The notes beneath the pieces are model-generated. The model saw only the letters and a list, made by a program, of their open reading frames with translations, was not told where the DNA came from and searched no databases. This document shows, piece after piece, positions 41,818 through 50,022 of a DNA stretch of 64,000 bases; position 1 is the stretch's first letter, and every line of letters starts with the position of its first letter. This DNA is from Blastocystis sp. Blastoise. Lineage: Eukaryota > Sar > Bigyra > Opalinata > Blastocystidae. Both the position numbers and the translations under genes were made by a program. Where the stretch lies: assembly GCA_039096225.1 (NCBI GenBank), contig JBBPEB010000002.1:496001-560000 (forward strand), given 5' to 3'.

Positions 41818-42426
41818 TTAACAAGGCATAAGATTTCCATTAGAAAGTAAATAAAGTAAAGAATAATAAAAGCAACCATTTGCATTACTTGTAGTTTTTT
41901 GGTGTTGAATAGGATTATATTGAATATTATGATTTTGAATAAATGATTTTGAAAAAGTAGGTTCATTTCCTAATGATGAATAGTGTTCTATGTTTTTATT
42001 ACCATTATAAATAACAGCTTCAAAATGACCATTATAAGGATCACTAGGACTTCCATGAAAGATCATATTAAATTTAGTTTGATCTTGATCTATATTTTGT
42101 TCAAAATCATCATAACTATTATAATAATTATAAGATTGAGAATTCGTTTTATTTAATTGTTTCATAACATTTTCAGCACGATCACAAGCAACAGAAGAGG
42201 TAGGTTTATTTAAATAAGCATAATTATATAATTGAGATATTAAAGAATTTGGTATATTACAATATTGAGATAGAGTTTGTTTGAAATTATCAGGGGATCT
42301 AGGAGTAACATGACGAGTTTTATCAGATATAATAGGATTATCGCAATTCATTGAATTTTGAATTAATTTCTCATCTTTACTCTTTACCAGATCCCCTCCC
42401 CTGAGTTTTTTGATAACATATATTTC
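41818..42426 (-). CDS. Adenain-like cysteine protease in the -1 frame (element 2)
   Basis: Ortholog of the element 1 protease. It has G-H-F-E-A-V-I-Y (His), Y-S-S-L-G, N-P-I-Q-H-Q (Gln) and N-G-C-F-Y-Y-S-L-L-Y-L (Cys). The frame opens just after a TGA at 42450 and has no ATG until codon 30; element 1 lacks even that Met, so a separate start is unlikely. It lies -1 to the precursor gene, entered at slippery A-AAA-AAG (42426-42432). Just after the junction the translation reads K-L-R-G-G-D, matching the adenain cleavage consensus [MIL]-x-G-G-x, so the protease could free itself. Intact and probably active. Confidence 0.75.
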   Translation of the reverse strand, partial: EIYVIKKLRGGDLVKSKDEKLIQNSMNCDNPIISDKTRHVTPRSPDNFKQTLSQYCNIPNSLISQLYNYAYLNKPTSSVACDRAENVMKQLNKTNSQSYNYYNSYDDFEQNIDQDQTKFNMIFHGSPSDPYNGHFEAVIYNGNKNIEHYSSLGNEPTFSKSFIQNHNIQYNPIQHQKTTSNANGCFYYSLLYLLSNGNLMPC

Positions 42427-44111
42427 TTTTTTTTCCAAAACAATTCGTCACCTGCATTTAATGTTTCATTATTATCTCTTTTCTGTTTTATAATTTGTAA
42501 TTGTTTTAAATCAGCCTCTTGTATTTTACGTTTTTTTCGTGCCACTCCTGCAGGTATTATAAAATCTGTATAAAATGATACTAATGGATTCAAATCACCA
42601 CCTCTTTTCTTTTTAGCTTCTTTTCCTCTTCTCATTCGTTCTAAGAATTCTGCTTTACTTAATTTAACTCGACCACCATAACCTCTACGTTTAGCTCTTC
42701 TTGCAGCTATTCGTTTATCCCTTTCATCTTCTTTCCATTTTCTATCGACTTTCTCTTTATCATTTTGAGGGAAACCATAAATCTTATAATAATAACTTTG
42801 TTCATCACGAGACATGGGTTTATAAGGTTGAGGAGGTTGTTGAGTTTGTGGATGTCTTGGTGTATCATTTTGAGGTATATCAAATGTATCAACATTCAAT
42901 TCAGGTTCAATTTCTGGTTGTGGTTGAATGGGTGCTGCTGGAGGAGGTGGTTGACGAACAGGAAGATTCTTTCTAAGTTGTTGTTTCATACTGTGCAAAT
43001 CTCTTAATGGTTGCACTTCTTGATCTAATAATTCTGATTGTCGTTCAACTGTATCGTAACCATCATTAATTGTTCCCATTACTATACCATTACCTATTTG
43101 CTTTTTCATTTCATTTAATGCTTGTTGACGTTTTAATTTTTCCATTTCAAATTCCATATCATTTAATTCACTTGATTGTTGTGCCAAATGTGTATCATAA
43201 TAAGCTTTTCTACCTTTAGCAAAAGAATCCATACCTTTATCAACTACACCTAATAGAGCTGGTGCATAATCCATTAATCCGCTCCAGAATCCACCACCTC
43301 TTTTTACTCTTAATATACCATCACCACTTTGAGCTGAATCTAAATCTATATATTTTGGTATAATAGAGGGTCTTAACATTCTTCTTAATTTTGGATTATT
43401 AATCATTTTCTTATTTTTAATTGCATTCATAATTGCTGAAGCAACAGATATAGGAATCTTTCCACCACGTTTTATTTTATGTTCATAGAATCTTTTGAAT
43501 TCATCATCAAGATCATGATGACCATCACCAACATATTGAGCTAAAATAGCTAATGCATCACGAGCTTTTCTATTAGCTTTTTTATCTACAATAGCATCTC
43601 TTATATCTAATACATTTCGTTGATACATATCTTTTACTTTATTTTTAATTGCATCACCAATACCAGAACCTTGATTATTCTCTAATTTATTGATTTCTGA
43701 TTTATTTGGAATAATTCCTCTACCAGATTTACGTCTTGGTTTACATGGATTTAATACTTTATATTGACGATCTTCACCATCTATTTTATCTTCTTCTGGA
43801 CCAGCTGCTTTCATTATACCTTTACCTGCTGCTCTAGCACGAATTAAAGCACCATTTCCTTGTGGAACAGCATCTTTACCAAATGTTTTAGAACGATCTA
43901 CATAATCATCTTCTTTACCATCATGTATTTCTTTACTTTCTAAAGTAGACACAGGCATAGATGAATTTGGACCTATTTCATGAAATATTGGATTATATTG
44001 ATCCATTTTATGTAATGGTTGTGTATTATATCGCCTATATTCTTTTCCAGTTGAAATTAAATTCATACCAAAAGTACCAGGACTTGGCATTCCTAATATA
44101 CAACTTTGCAT
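42384..44111 (-). CDS. Gly-rich virion precursor protein, element 2 (575 aa)
   Basis: Ortholog of the 4207 gene, longer. The N-terminus has M-P-S-P-G and G-K-E-Y-R-R-Y-N-T-Q-P-L. G-x-G-[I/L] sites recur (GRGI, GSGI, GDGI, GNGI, GEGI), and R-V-K-R-G-G-G-F-W precedes a hydrophobic patch, like adenovirus-type precursors cut by adenain. The C-terminal third is Pro/Gln-rich, then Arg/Lys-rich (R-R-A-K-R-R), suggesting DNA or core binding. It ends after the slippery heptamer that should produce a fusion with the protease. Intact; the structural role is inferred. Confidence 0.62.
   Translation of the reverse strand: MQSCILGMPSPGTFGMNLISTGKEYRRYNTQPLHKMDQYNPIFHEIGPNSSMPVSTLESKEIHDGKEDDYVDRSKTFGKDAVPQGNGALIRARAAGKGIMKAAGPEEDKIDGEDRQYKVLNPCKPRRKSGRGIIPNKSEINKLENNQGSGIGDAIKNKVKDMYQRNVLDIRDAIVDKKANRKARDALAILAQYVGDGHHDLDDEFKRFYEHKIKRGGKIPISVASAIMNAIKNKKMINNPKLRRMLRPSIIPKYIDLDSAQSGDGILRVKRGGGFWSGLMDYAPALLGVVDKGMDSFAKGRKAYYDTHLAQQSSELNDMEFEMEKLKRQQALNEMKKQIGNGIVMGTINDGYDTVERQSELLDQEVQPLRDLHSMKQQLRKNLPVRQPPPPAAPIQPQPEIEPELNVDTFDIPQNDTPRHPQTQQPPQPYKPMSRDEQSYYYKIYGFPQNDKEKVDRKWKEDERDKRIAARRAKRRGYGGRVKLSKAEFLERMRRGKEAKKKRGGDLNPLVSFYTDFIIPAGVARKKRKIQEADLKQLQIIKQKRDNNETLNAGDELFWKKKKYMLSKNSGEGIW
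42426..42432 (-). promoter_or_regulatory. Candidate -1 frameshift slippery site A AAA AAG
   Basis: Codons TGG AAA AAA AAG of the precursor gene contain the heptamer A-AAA-AAG in the correct phase (the dnaX-type slippery site), 39 bases before its TAA stop (42384-42386). The -1 frame leads straight into the protease. A GC-richer stretch (CTCAGGGGAGGGGATC) begins about 17 nt downstream. Confidence 0.7.
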
Positions 44112-44140
44112 TTTTTTATTTCAATTATAAAATTATTTAT

Positions 44141-44152
44141 AAACAAAACAAA
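44141..44152 (-). terminator. Gene-end motif TTTGTTTTGTTT, minus strand
   Basis: Begins 35 bp beyond the stop of the 44187 gene and 30 bp before the precursor ATG at 44111. Confidence 0.42.
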
Positions 44153-44186
44153 TATATTAATAAAAAATAAATTTAACATTAAAAAT

Positions 44187-44780
44187 TTATAAATTAGTTA
44201 AATCAATAATAGTATCATTACTATTAGTATTCTTCGTAGATTTATCGATGACTTTAATAGAACGAGCATATAAACCAATATAATACTTGTTATTATAACG
44301 ATGAATACCATGTATTGTAAATAATACTTTACATAACGTATTTGGTGGAATATACTTTTCACGTATTTCTTCGTAAGTTAACTTAGGATCTTTACCGATA
44401 TTAATCTTCTTATCTCTTTTATCAGTGATATCAATAGTAACATTCTTCGATGCATTAATAGGTACTTTAATTGTAATCTTATATTTACCATTATCCATAC
44501 GTACAAAATTAACAATATCACCATCAGGACATAATTCACATAATTTACGATAAAGTTCTTTATAAGCAGTTAAGAATACTTGATTATCATCTTCAATTGT
44601 TAATAAAGTCCATTTATCACGTGTAACAATATAACCAAATAAACATGGTGTAGCATCAGTAGAAATACATACACGATGATTATTATTTAAAAGAACAGCA
44701 TTTTCTTTGGTGTCATCCCATTGTAAATTAAAGTTCGAAGTATCAAGAATAGTAGGTTTTTTAAATTCAGTTGTAGACAT
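44187..44780 (-). CDS. Putative ssDNA-binding/replication protein (197 aa)
   Basis: Intact frame with no homolog in element 1, where the methyltransferase occupies this slot. Sequence features: alternating hydrophobic residues typical of a beta-barrel, a central K-Y-K-I-T-I-K-V-P, and a late P-N-T-L-C-K-V-L-F-T-I-H-G-I-H-R-Y-N-N-K-Y-Y-I-G-L-Y-A-R-S-I-K-V strand pattern seen in OB-fold ssDNA-binding proteins. The tail is acidic/hydrophobic (T-I-I-D-L-T-N-L), reminiscent of SSB C-termini. A twelve-unit heat-shock array stands 78-135 bp upstream. The call is tentative and rests on pattern and grouping with replication genes. Confidence 0.4.
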   Translation of the reverse strand: MSTTEFKKPTILDTSNFNLQWDDTKENAVLLNNNHRVCISTDATPCLFGYIVTRDKWTLLTIEDDNQVFLTAYKELYRKLCELCPDGDIVNFVRMDNGKYKITIKVPINASKNVTIDITDKRDKKINIGKDPKLTYEEIREKYIPPNTLCKVLFTIHGIHRYNNKYYIGLYARSIKVIDKSTKNTNSNDTIIDLTNL

Positions 44781-44857
44781 TTTTAGTTAAGTATTTAGTA
44801 AAAATATAAGTATTTTAATACTAATATTTTACGATATTCTTTTCAAATGAATCAATT

Positions 44858-44915
44858 TTCGAGAAGGTTTGAGAAGGTTCTAGAAGGTTCTAGAAGGTTC
44901 GAGAAGGTTCTAGAA
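44858..44915 (-). promoter_or_regulatory. Heat-shock element array C, twelve units
   Basis: TTCGAGAAGGTTTGAGAAGG followed by repeated TTCTAGAAGG and TTCGAGAAGG: twelve TTC/GAA half-sites at strict 5-bp spacing (one TTT variant). Upstream of the 44780 start on the minus strand. Confidence 0.8.
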
Positions 44916-45075
44916 AAAAAAGAACACTTGAATAATCTAATGGAAACATTTTAACGGAATCGAACCATGATACTGTGGTTACATATTTCTTTAATAGATC
45001 CATTAGACCATTCAAGAATTCTATTTGAAACTATTCTATTCTCCATTTAAACTTTGTGTAATTAATTTAAAAAAT

Positions 45076-45087
45076 AAACAAAACAAA
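45076..45087 (-). terminator. Gene-end motif TTTGTTTTGTTT, minus strand
   Basis: Begins 23 bp beyond the stop of the 45110 gene. The next minus-strand start is about 300 bp away, so here the motif clearly marks a gene end and not a promoter. Confidence 0.5.
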
Positions 45088-45109
45088 ATAATTAATTAAA
45101 TAAAAATAA

Positions 45110-45637
45110 TTAATGATCAAATATTTCAGATATAGAAGGAATAGAATATTCGGATAATAATGAAACAATTTCTTTAGAATCATCATGAATCTGTTTCAAA
45201 TCTTGTTTCTGACTTTCAATCTTTGTTTTTAAATGATCAACAGTACAATAAATACCATTTAATATATTATCAGCTGTTTCAATAGTTTGAAATAAAGATT
45301 CGAATTGACTGGATATATTTGTTAACTCCTCATTTGTAAATAATAATGCTTGCTTATCAGGATTTGTATTTACTTGATCTTGAAATTGTATTGGTTGATT
45401 GTTAACCGAATGATATCTATCTGGATTTTTAGATACGTAAACATCATTGATTGGATGAATATCTTGAGGTGGATCTTCAAACATGATTTCGTCACGCGAA
45501 TTAAAACAGAAATCATTATCATTGGGTAAAGCCATAGGATTTGCAGAAACACTATTTTCAAATGGATTCAACAAGGGGGATATCATGGCTTGACCGAAAG
45601 GGGATAAACTGGCGGAAAGATTATCAGGAATTTCCAT
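45110..45637 (-). CDS. Hypothetical coiled-coil protein, element 2 (175 aa)
   Basis: Intact from ATG at 45637. The N-terminal half is Pro/Asn/Asp-rich and probably disordered. The C-terminal half (about residues 95-165) is a strong helical/coiled-coil candidate with L-x-x-I-x-x-x-x-x-x-L spacing. No homolog in element 1 and no recognised family. It diverges from the 46036 gene; the shared intergenic region holds a four-unit heat-shock element, so both may be early or regulatory genes. Confidence 0.5.
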   Translation of the reverse strand: MEIPDNLSASLSPFGQAMISPLLNPFENSVSANPMALPNDNDFCFNSRDEIMFEDPPQDIHPINDVYVSKNPDRYHSVNNQPIQFQDQVNTNPDKQALLFTNEELTNISSQFESLFQTIETADNILNGIYCTVDHLKTKIESQKQDLKQIHDDSKEIVSLLSEYSIPSISEIFDH

Positions 45638-45906
45638 GATTATTTAAACCTTCAAAAGTATTTTTATACAATATATTAAATATACTATTTTTAGTGTACA
45701 GTTCTTCATTTCAGTTGCTAACAAAAGCCTATTGCTTCCAGCTGGAAAATAAGCCAATAAAATAACTTATTTCGTATGACACATCGTCGTCATCGTCTAA
45801 TTGTGTTTTACTAATTTTTTTATCCAATCAGATTACAGATGCCGACTATGCTCGTCATTGAAACACAAATACTAAATGCTAAGTCGACAAAATTAGCCAA
45901 TCAAAT

Positions 45907-45924
45907 GAACCTTCTAGAACATTC
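45907..45924 (+). promoter_or_regulatory. Heat-shock element D, four units
   Basis: GAACCTTCTAGAACATTC, perfect 5-bp spacing, 112-129 bp before the 46036 ATG and within the divergent region shared with the 45637 start. Weaker half-sites (GAGATTC, CTAGAA) follow. Confidence 0.65.
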
Positions 45925-46035
45925 CATAGAGATTCTACACTGTCTCCTAGAATATTTAATATTCCATTTAAATGTATTATTTATTTCATTTTGATAAATA
46001 CAAATTTTCTCTCTGTAACGATATTCGCGATTATA

Positions 46036-46659
46036 ATGCAATTTAATCTTTCTGCTGATTCCCGTAAATGTCTTCAAACTGTTCGTATGGAACTTCTAAA
46101 GAATTCTAAGAAGGCTGTTGAAGTTCATAAGAATGTTCTTCGTGATATTGATTTACATCAGTCTCAATTGAATAGAGAAAAGAATCTATTGGGTATTGCA
46201 AAATCTAAAGAACGTCTTGCTTCTTTCGAAGTCGAAAACTATAGATCAGCTTTAAAACGTATAAACGCGGTTATTAAAGGTCTTGAAGATTATGAAGAAT
46301 TCGCTGCTGATATTTATACTCAACAACTTAATGAAGAACAAGATATTCAAGATATTATCAATACTGAAGATCTTTTAGAAAGTGATAGAACTACTATTTT
46401 ATGTTCTGAAGATTCTAAAGAACATTCGAACTCTAAAGATGATGATTTTGATATTATGAAATTCCATATGGAAGATGGATTTCTTTATGATGAAAAAGGT
46501 AAAGTTTATTCTTATGAAGTTGTTCATGCTAAGAGTATTAACAAGATTAAAAGAGATCCTTCAAAACAAATGTATTTCTGGGATGGTATTTTATATGATA
46601 AGAATGGATGGCCTCATTCATGTACATATATTAATAGTCAAGAACCAATTGAAATTTAA
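46036..46659 (+). CDS. Hypothetical coiled-coil protein, element 2 (207 aa)
   Basis: The true ATG is 46036 (the open frame extends upstream to a TTG). Residues 1-100 form a long predicted helix rich in Lys/Arg/Glu/Leu (coiled coil), then an acidic stretch, and then a C-terminal part with two copies of a W/F-x-[DE]-G-x-L/F-Y-D-[KE]-[NK]-G pattern (E-D-G-F-L-Y-D-E-K-G and W-D-G-I-L-Y-D-K-N-G), a small internal duplication. No element 1 homolog. A gene-end motif follows at 46719. Function unknown; its place before the primase-helicase suggests an early gene. Confidence 0.55.
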   Translation: MQFNLSADSRKCLQTVRMELLKNSKKAVEVHKNVLRDIDLHQSQLNREKNLLGIAKSKERLASFEVENYRSALKRINAVIKGLEDYEEFAADIYTQQLNEEQDIQDIINTEDLLESDRTTILCSEDSKEHSNSKDDDFDIMKFHMEDGFLYDEKGKVYSYEVVHAKSINKIKRDPSKQMYFWDGILYDKNGWPHSCTYINSQEPIEI

Positions 46660-46718
46660 TTATTTTTCTTGATTATTTTTCTATTTTTACTTATAAACTT
46701 GTAAAAAATCATTGAAAA

Positions 46719-46729
46719 TTGTTTTGTTT
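46719..46729 (+). terminator. Gene-end motif TTGTTTTGTTT
   Basis: Begins 60 bp after the stop of the 46036 gene and is separated from the next ATG by heat-shock arrays, so it belongs to the gene end. Confidence 0.48.
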
Positions 46730-46769
46730 ATTGTATATACATTTAAAACACTAAAGTATAAAAAGGATG

Positions 46770-46907
46770 TTCTAGAAGGTTCTAGAAGGTTCTAGAAGGT
46801 TCTAGAACATTTAAAATATAAAGTAATATTTACTATTATAGAATGTTCTAGAAGGTTCTAGAAGGTTCTTGAATGTTCTAGAAGCTTCCAAAACTGACTT
46901 CTAGAAT
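46770..46907 (+). promoter_or_regulatory. Heat-shock element arrays E1 and E2
   Basis: E1 (46770-46811) is repeated TTCTAGAAGG with nine half-sites. E2 (46841-46887) holds ten half-sites (GAATGTTCTAGAAGGTTCTA and onward, ending GAAGCTTC), with a last TTCTAGAA at 46900-46907. They stand 68-205 bp before the primase-helicase ATG (46975). This is the densest HSE cluster in the window. Confidence 0.82.
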
Positions 46908-46974
46908 CTTTAATATATTATTTGTTTTGAATTTTATACCATATTTATTTTCATTATTTATAAGTCAAATAATC

Positions 46975-49900
46975 ATGGAAAATTCACAAATTCATTTTGT
47001 TTATACTTTTGGTTCCTTTAATCATGATAATTCAAAAGATAATCATAGTGAAATTATTATACCAAATCCATTACCATTTTATAAAAGTCTATTTACTAAT
47101 TATCAAAATCCAAAAGAATTATTACATTATATTGATTGTACTCCTTGTAATACATCAACTAATTATAGAAGATTATGGTTTGATTTAGATTATCACCAAA
47201 TATCAAATGATTTTTCTTTTCTAACAGATTCTTTTATTCATGAATTTATAGAAGAAATGTGTAATCATTGTATTCATTATTATAATCAAGAATTTATTTC
47301 GCTTCTGTATACAAAGAAAGAAGTGAATAAGAAGACAGTTCATAATGAAATACATTATTCATGGGGAATTCATATATATACAAATTGGTTTGTAAATGGT
47401 GATTATTTATTTTTCTTATATAATAGTATGATTCTGAATACAAAATTGGTTGATTTATGTAAAATGAATAATTTAGATATAAAAGAATTCATTGATTATA
47501 ATGTTATTGGTAAACCAAGAAAGAATAATGGTTGTATGTTTCTTGGTTGTAGTAAAGATAATTCTCCATCTACTTATAAATTATATGAAGAATATACCAA
47601 TAAATCATGGAAGAAAATAGAAGGCGAAATCAATGAACATTATTATTTCAAAACATTATTGAATTATAAGAATGAAGATGATATTATAAGTGATATTATT
47701 AATCCTATTATCTTTTATAAATTAAAACAATATTCACGTTATAAACGTTATTATGAAAGATTAAATAATTGTTCACGTACTATATTATGTTCTATACAAG
47801 ATATTAAAGATATTCCTATGTTGATTTCTACAGATACTATATTGGATACTACAGCATCTAAAGAAGCTTTATTAGAACGATATTTATTATTGATTGGTTC
47901 TATTGAAGATATGAATTATTTTGAATCTCATAATACTTGGTATAAATTATGTTGTGCAGCAAAACAGATTTGTAATACAACAAGAGGATTAGAATTATTT
48001 AAAAATTATTCATTACGTTATGGCCATGATCGAAGTGATGATGTAATTGAATCTACATGGAATCATATACAAGTTGATCCTACTCATTTATCGAATAATT
48101 ATATTTTGAAGATATTAATGGAGAATAAATTATTTAATAAAGATGATGATAATGATTTCATATTTATGTCTATTTTAGAATGTATTCAATCCTTTAATCT
48201 TGTAGATTCACAAACATTAGTTATGTTATTTCAATTATTAGAATTTAATGAAATTGTATCTATTATATTAGATAAAGATAATTTTATCTTATATACATTT
48301 GATGAATATAATATCTTAAGACGTTGTAAGAATAATTATGATATTAATTTCTTTGAAACCAAAATAACTACATTTATGAAATCGATTGTAGAGAAATTCA
48401 AATTATCAAGATTATATTCCAAAGAGAATGAACAACATCAAAAAATAGTTGATAAAATAATGTCTGCTTCTGTTACTAATGAATATCATTATAAAGAATG
48501 GTTGAATCGTTATTTGAAGACTTATGGTAAATCTTATAAAGAATATTTAGATACGTATATGGTTCATAAAGAACGTGTTATCTATACACAACTTGGTTAT
48601 TTATATCCAAAAGAATCAACAGAAGAAGATCCTAGACAATATTATATCCAACCATATCATAAAGAAGATATGGTATTTGAAGATTTATTAATTGATACTG
48701 AATTTAATGTAAGTTGGAATATTAATAATGAACAGAAAGATATTATCCAATTATTTGAACAACATTATGCAAGATATTGTGAATTCGATAAGAAATATGA
48801 AAGTATTATGTTACGTATCCTAACCACTGCTTTCTATGTCAATACTCAGAAAACTGTTTCTTATATATTATATGGTAGTACAGGTAGTAATGGTAAAACA
48901 ATAACAACTGATTTAATTTCTCGTATTGTAGGTAGTAATCAATGTATTATAGTAAATCCAGATAATTTAGAAGAAACATCTATAGCTCCTAAGATTGTAG
49001 ATATGTCTAATAAAACAATGTATTATATGAATGAATTAATAGAAGAAGATGTTACTGGTAGAAAGAAAACATTCAATCCATTCTCTTCTAAAGTCTTTAA
49101 AGAAATAGCAGAAAAGAAAGAAGGTGCTAGTGCTCGTAAATTATTCAGTAATATATTTACAAAAGTTCATTTCACGGGTACTTTATTTATGACAAGTAAT
49201 ATCCAACCTACTGCTGTGAATGCTGGTCCTATTGAAAGAAGAGTCTGTTTCTTACCATCATGTTGTCGTTATTTCCCTCCTGGTAATGCTAATTTATATG
49301 AAGATTATGTAGATCATAATTTACCTAAACGTAAACAGACAGTAGAAAAGAGATTGAAACCAAATCATTATGAAATGGATTATACTCTATCCGATAAATT
49401 CTATCAGAATCGTTCAATTATCTTTAGTTATCTAGTAAGTAATTATTTCTATTCTAGTATGCAATTAGATATGCATGAATTAGATAATGAATATCATATA
49501 AGTGAATGTAAGAAACGATTCTTTGATCGTAGTACAGAAGGATATGATTTGAAATCTTTTGTTGATAACCATATTACTATAGATCCTTATTATTTGAATG
49601 TAGTTACTATTGAAGATATTTTTAATAGTTATAAGAAAGTGAATAATAATAATCAATTTACGATTAAGAAGGATTTAGATAAATTTACAAATGCTTTATT
49701 TGGTTGTTTAAGTAGTAAAGATACATTCAATTCTATAGATATTGTGAATATTCATAGAAAACATACTTCAAATTTCTATAAGGGAGGGAATGCTATTGGT
49801 ATTTGTGGTTTAATGATTGATAATACTTATAATGAATGTGTAGATACAGATTTATTCTGTTTATCCAATTGTTTATCTAAGAAAGAAGAAATTGTTTATA

Positions 49901-49977
49901 GTGAAGATCAATATCATAATACGTCATCAACAAAACGAATTTTAATAGATAATACTTTATATGCTATACCAAATTAA
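46975..49977 (+). CDS. AEP primase-SF3 helicase, D5-like (1,000 aa)
   Basis: Replication protein that should prime DNA synthesis and unwind the viral genome. The start is ATG 46975; the upstream in-frame TTG is not used here. The AEP primase region shows W-F-D-L-D-Y (Asp 70/72), S-W-G-I-H-I (His near 133), and I-D-Y-N-V-x-x-K-P-R...G-C-S-K (Asp 174, Arg 182, Lys 194). A PriCT-like W-Y-K-L-C-C-A-A...Y-S-L-R-Y-G-H segment lies near 320-350. The SF3 helicase has Walker A G-S-T-G-S-N-G-K-T near 635-643, Walker B M-Y-Y-M-N-E-L-I-E-E and motif C L-F-M-T-S-N-I-Q-P. Full length, intact, behind heat-shock arrays E. Confidence 0.92.
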   Translation: MENSQIHFVYTFGSFNHDNSKDNHSEIIIPNPLPFYKSLFTNYQNPKELLHYIDCTPCNTSTNYRRLWFDLDYHQISNDFSFLTDSFIHEFIEEMCNHCIHYYNQEFISLLYTKKEVNKKTVHNEIHYSWGIHIYTNWFVNGDYLFFLYNSMILNTKLVDLCKMNNLDIKEFIDYNVIGKPRKNNGCMFLGCSKDNSPSTYKLYEEYTNKSWKKIEGEINEHYYFKTLLNYKNEDDIISDIINPIIFYKLKQYSRYKRYYERLNNCSRTILCSIQDIKDIPMLISTDTILDTTASKEALLERYLLLIGSIEDMNYFESHNTWYKLCCAAKQICNTTRGLELFKNYSLRYGHDRSDDVIESTWNHIQVDPTHLSNNYILKILMENKLFNKDDDNDFIFMSILECIQSFNLVDSQTLVMLFQLLEFNEIVSIILDKDNFILYTFDEYNILRRCKNNYDINFFETKITTFMKSIVEKFKLSRLYSKENEQHQKIVDKIMSASVTNEYHYKEWLNRYLKTYGKSYKEYLDTYMVHKERVIYTQLGYLYPKESTEEDPRQYYIQPYHKEDMVFEDLLIDTEFNVSWNINNEQKDIIQLFEQHYARYCEFDKKYESIMLRILTTAFYVNTQKTVSYILYGSTGSNGKTITTDLISRIVGSNQCIIVNPDNLEETSIAPKIVDMSNKTMYYMNELIEEDVTGRKKTFNPFSSKVFKEIAEKKEGASARKLFSNIFTKVHFTGTLFMTSNIQPTAVNAGPIERRVCFLPSCCRYFPPGNANLYEDYVDHNLPKRKQTVEKRLKPNHYEMDYTLSDKFYQNRSIIFSYLVSNYFYSSMQLDMHELDNEYHISECKKRFFDRSTEGYDLKSFVDNHITIDPYYLNVVTIEDIFNSYKKVNNNNQFTIKKDLDKFTNALFGCLSSKDTFNSIDIVNIHRKHTSNFYKGGNAIGICGLMIDNTYNECVDTDLFCLSNCLSKKEEIVYSEDQYHNTSSTKRILIDNTLYAIPN

Positions 49978-50005
49978 ATAATAATATTTTTTTTATTATA
50001 AAAAG

Positions 50006-50016
50006 TTGTTTTGTTT
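50006..50016 (+). terminator. Gene-end motif TTGTTTTGTTT
   Basis: Begins 29 bp after the primase-helicase stop, between convergent genes; no promoter role is possible for a + gene here. Confidence 0.5.
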
Positions 50017-50022
50017 AAAAAA

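Noticed and set aside
46927-46974. Longer N-terminus of the primase-helicase starting at 46927
   Set aside because: That start is TTG. The first ATG is 46975, and no Met is available upstream in frame. The same correction was applied to 40300, 41722, 45991 and 5367.
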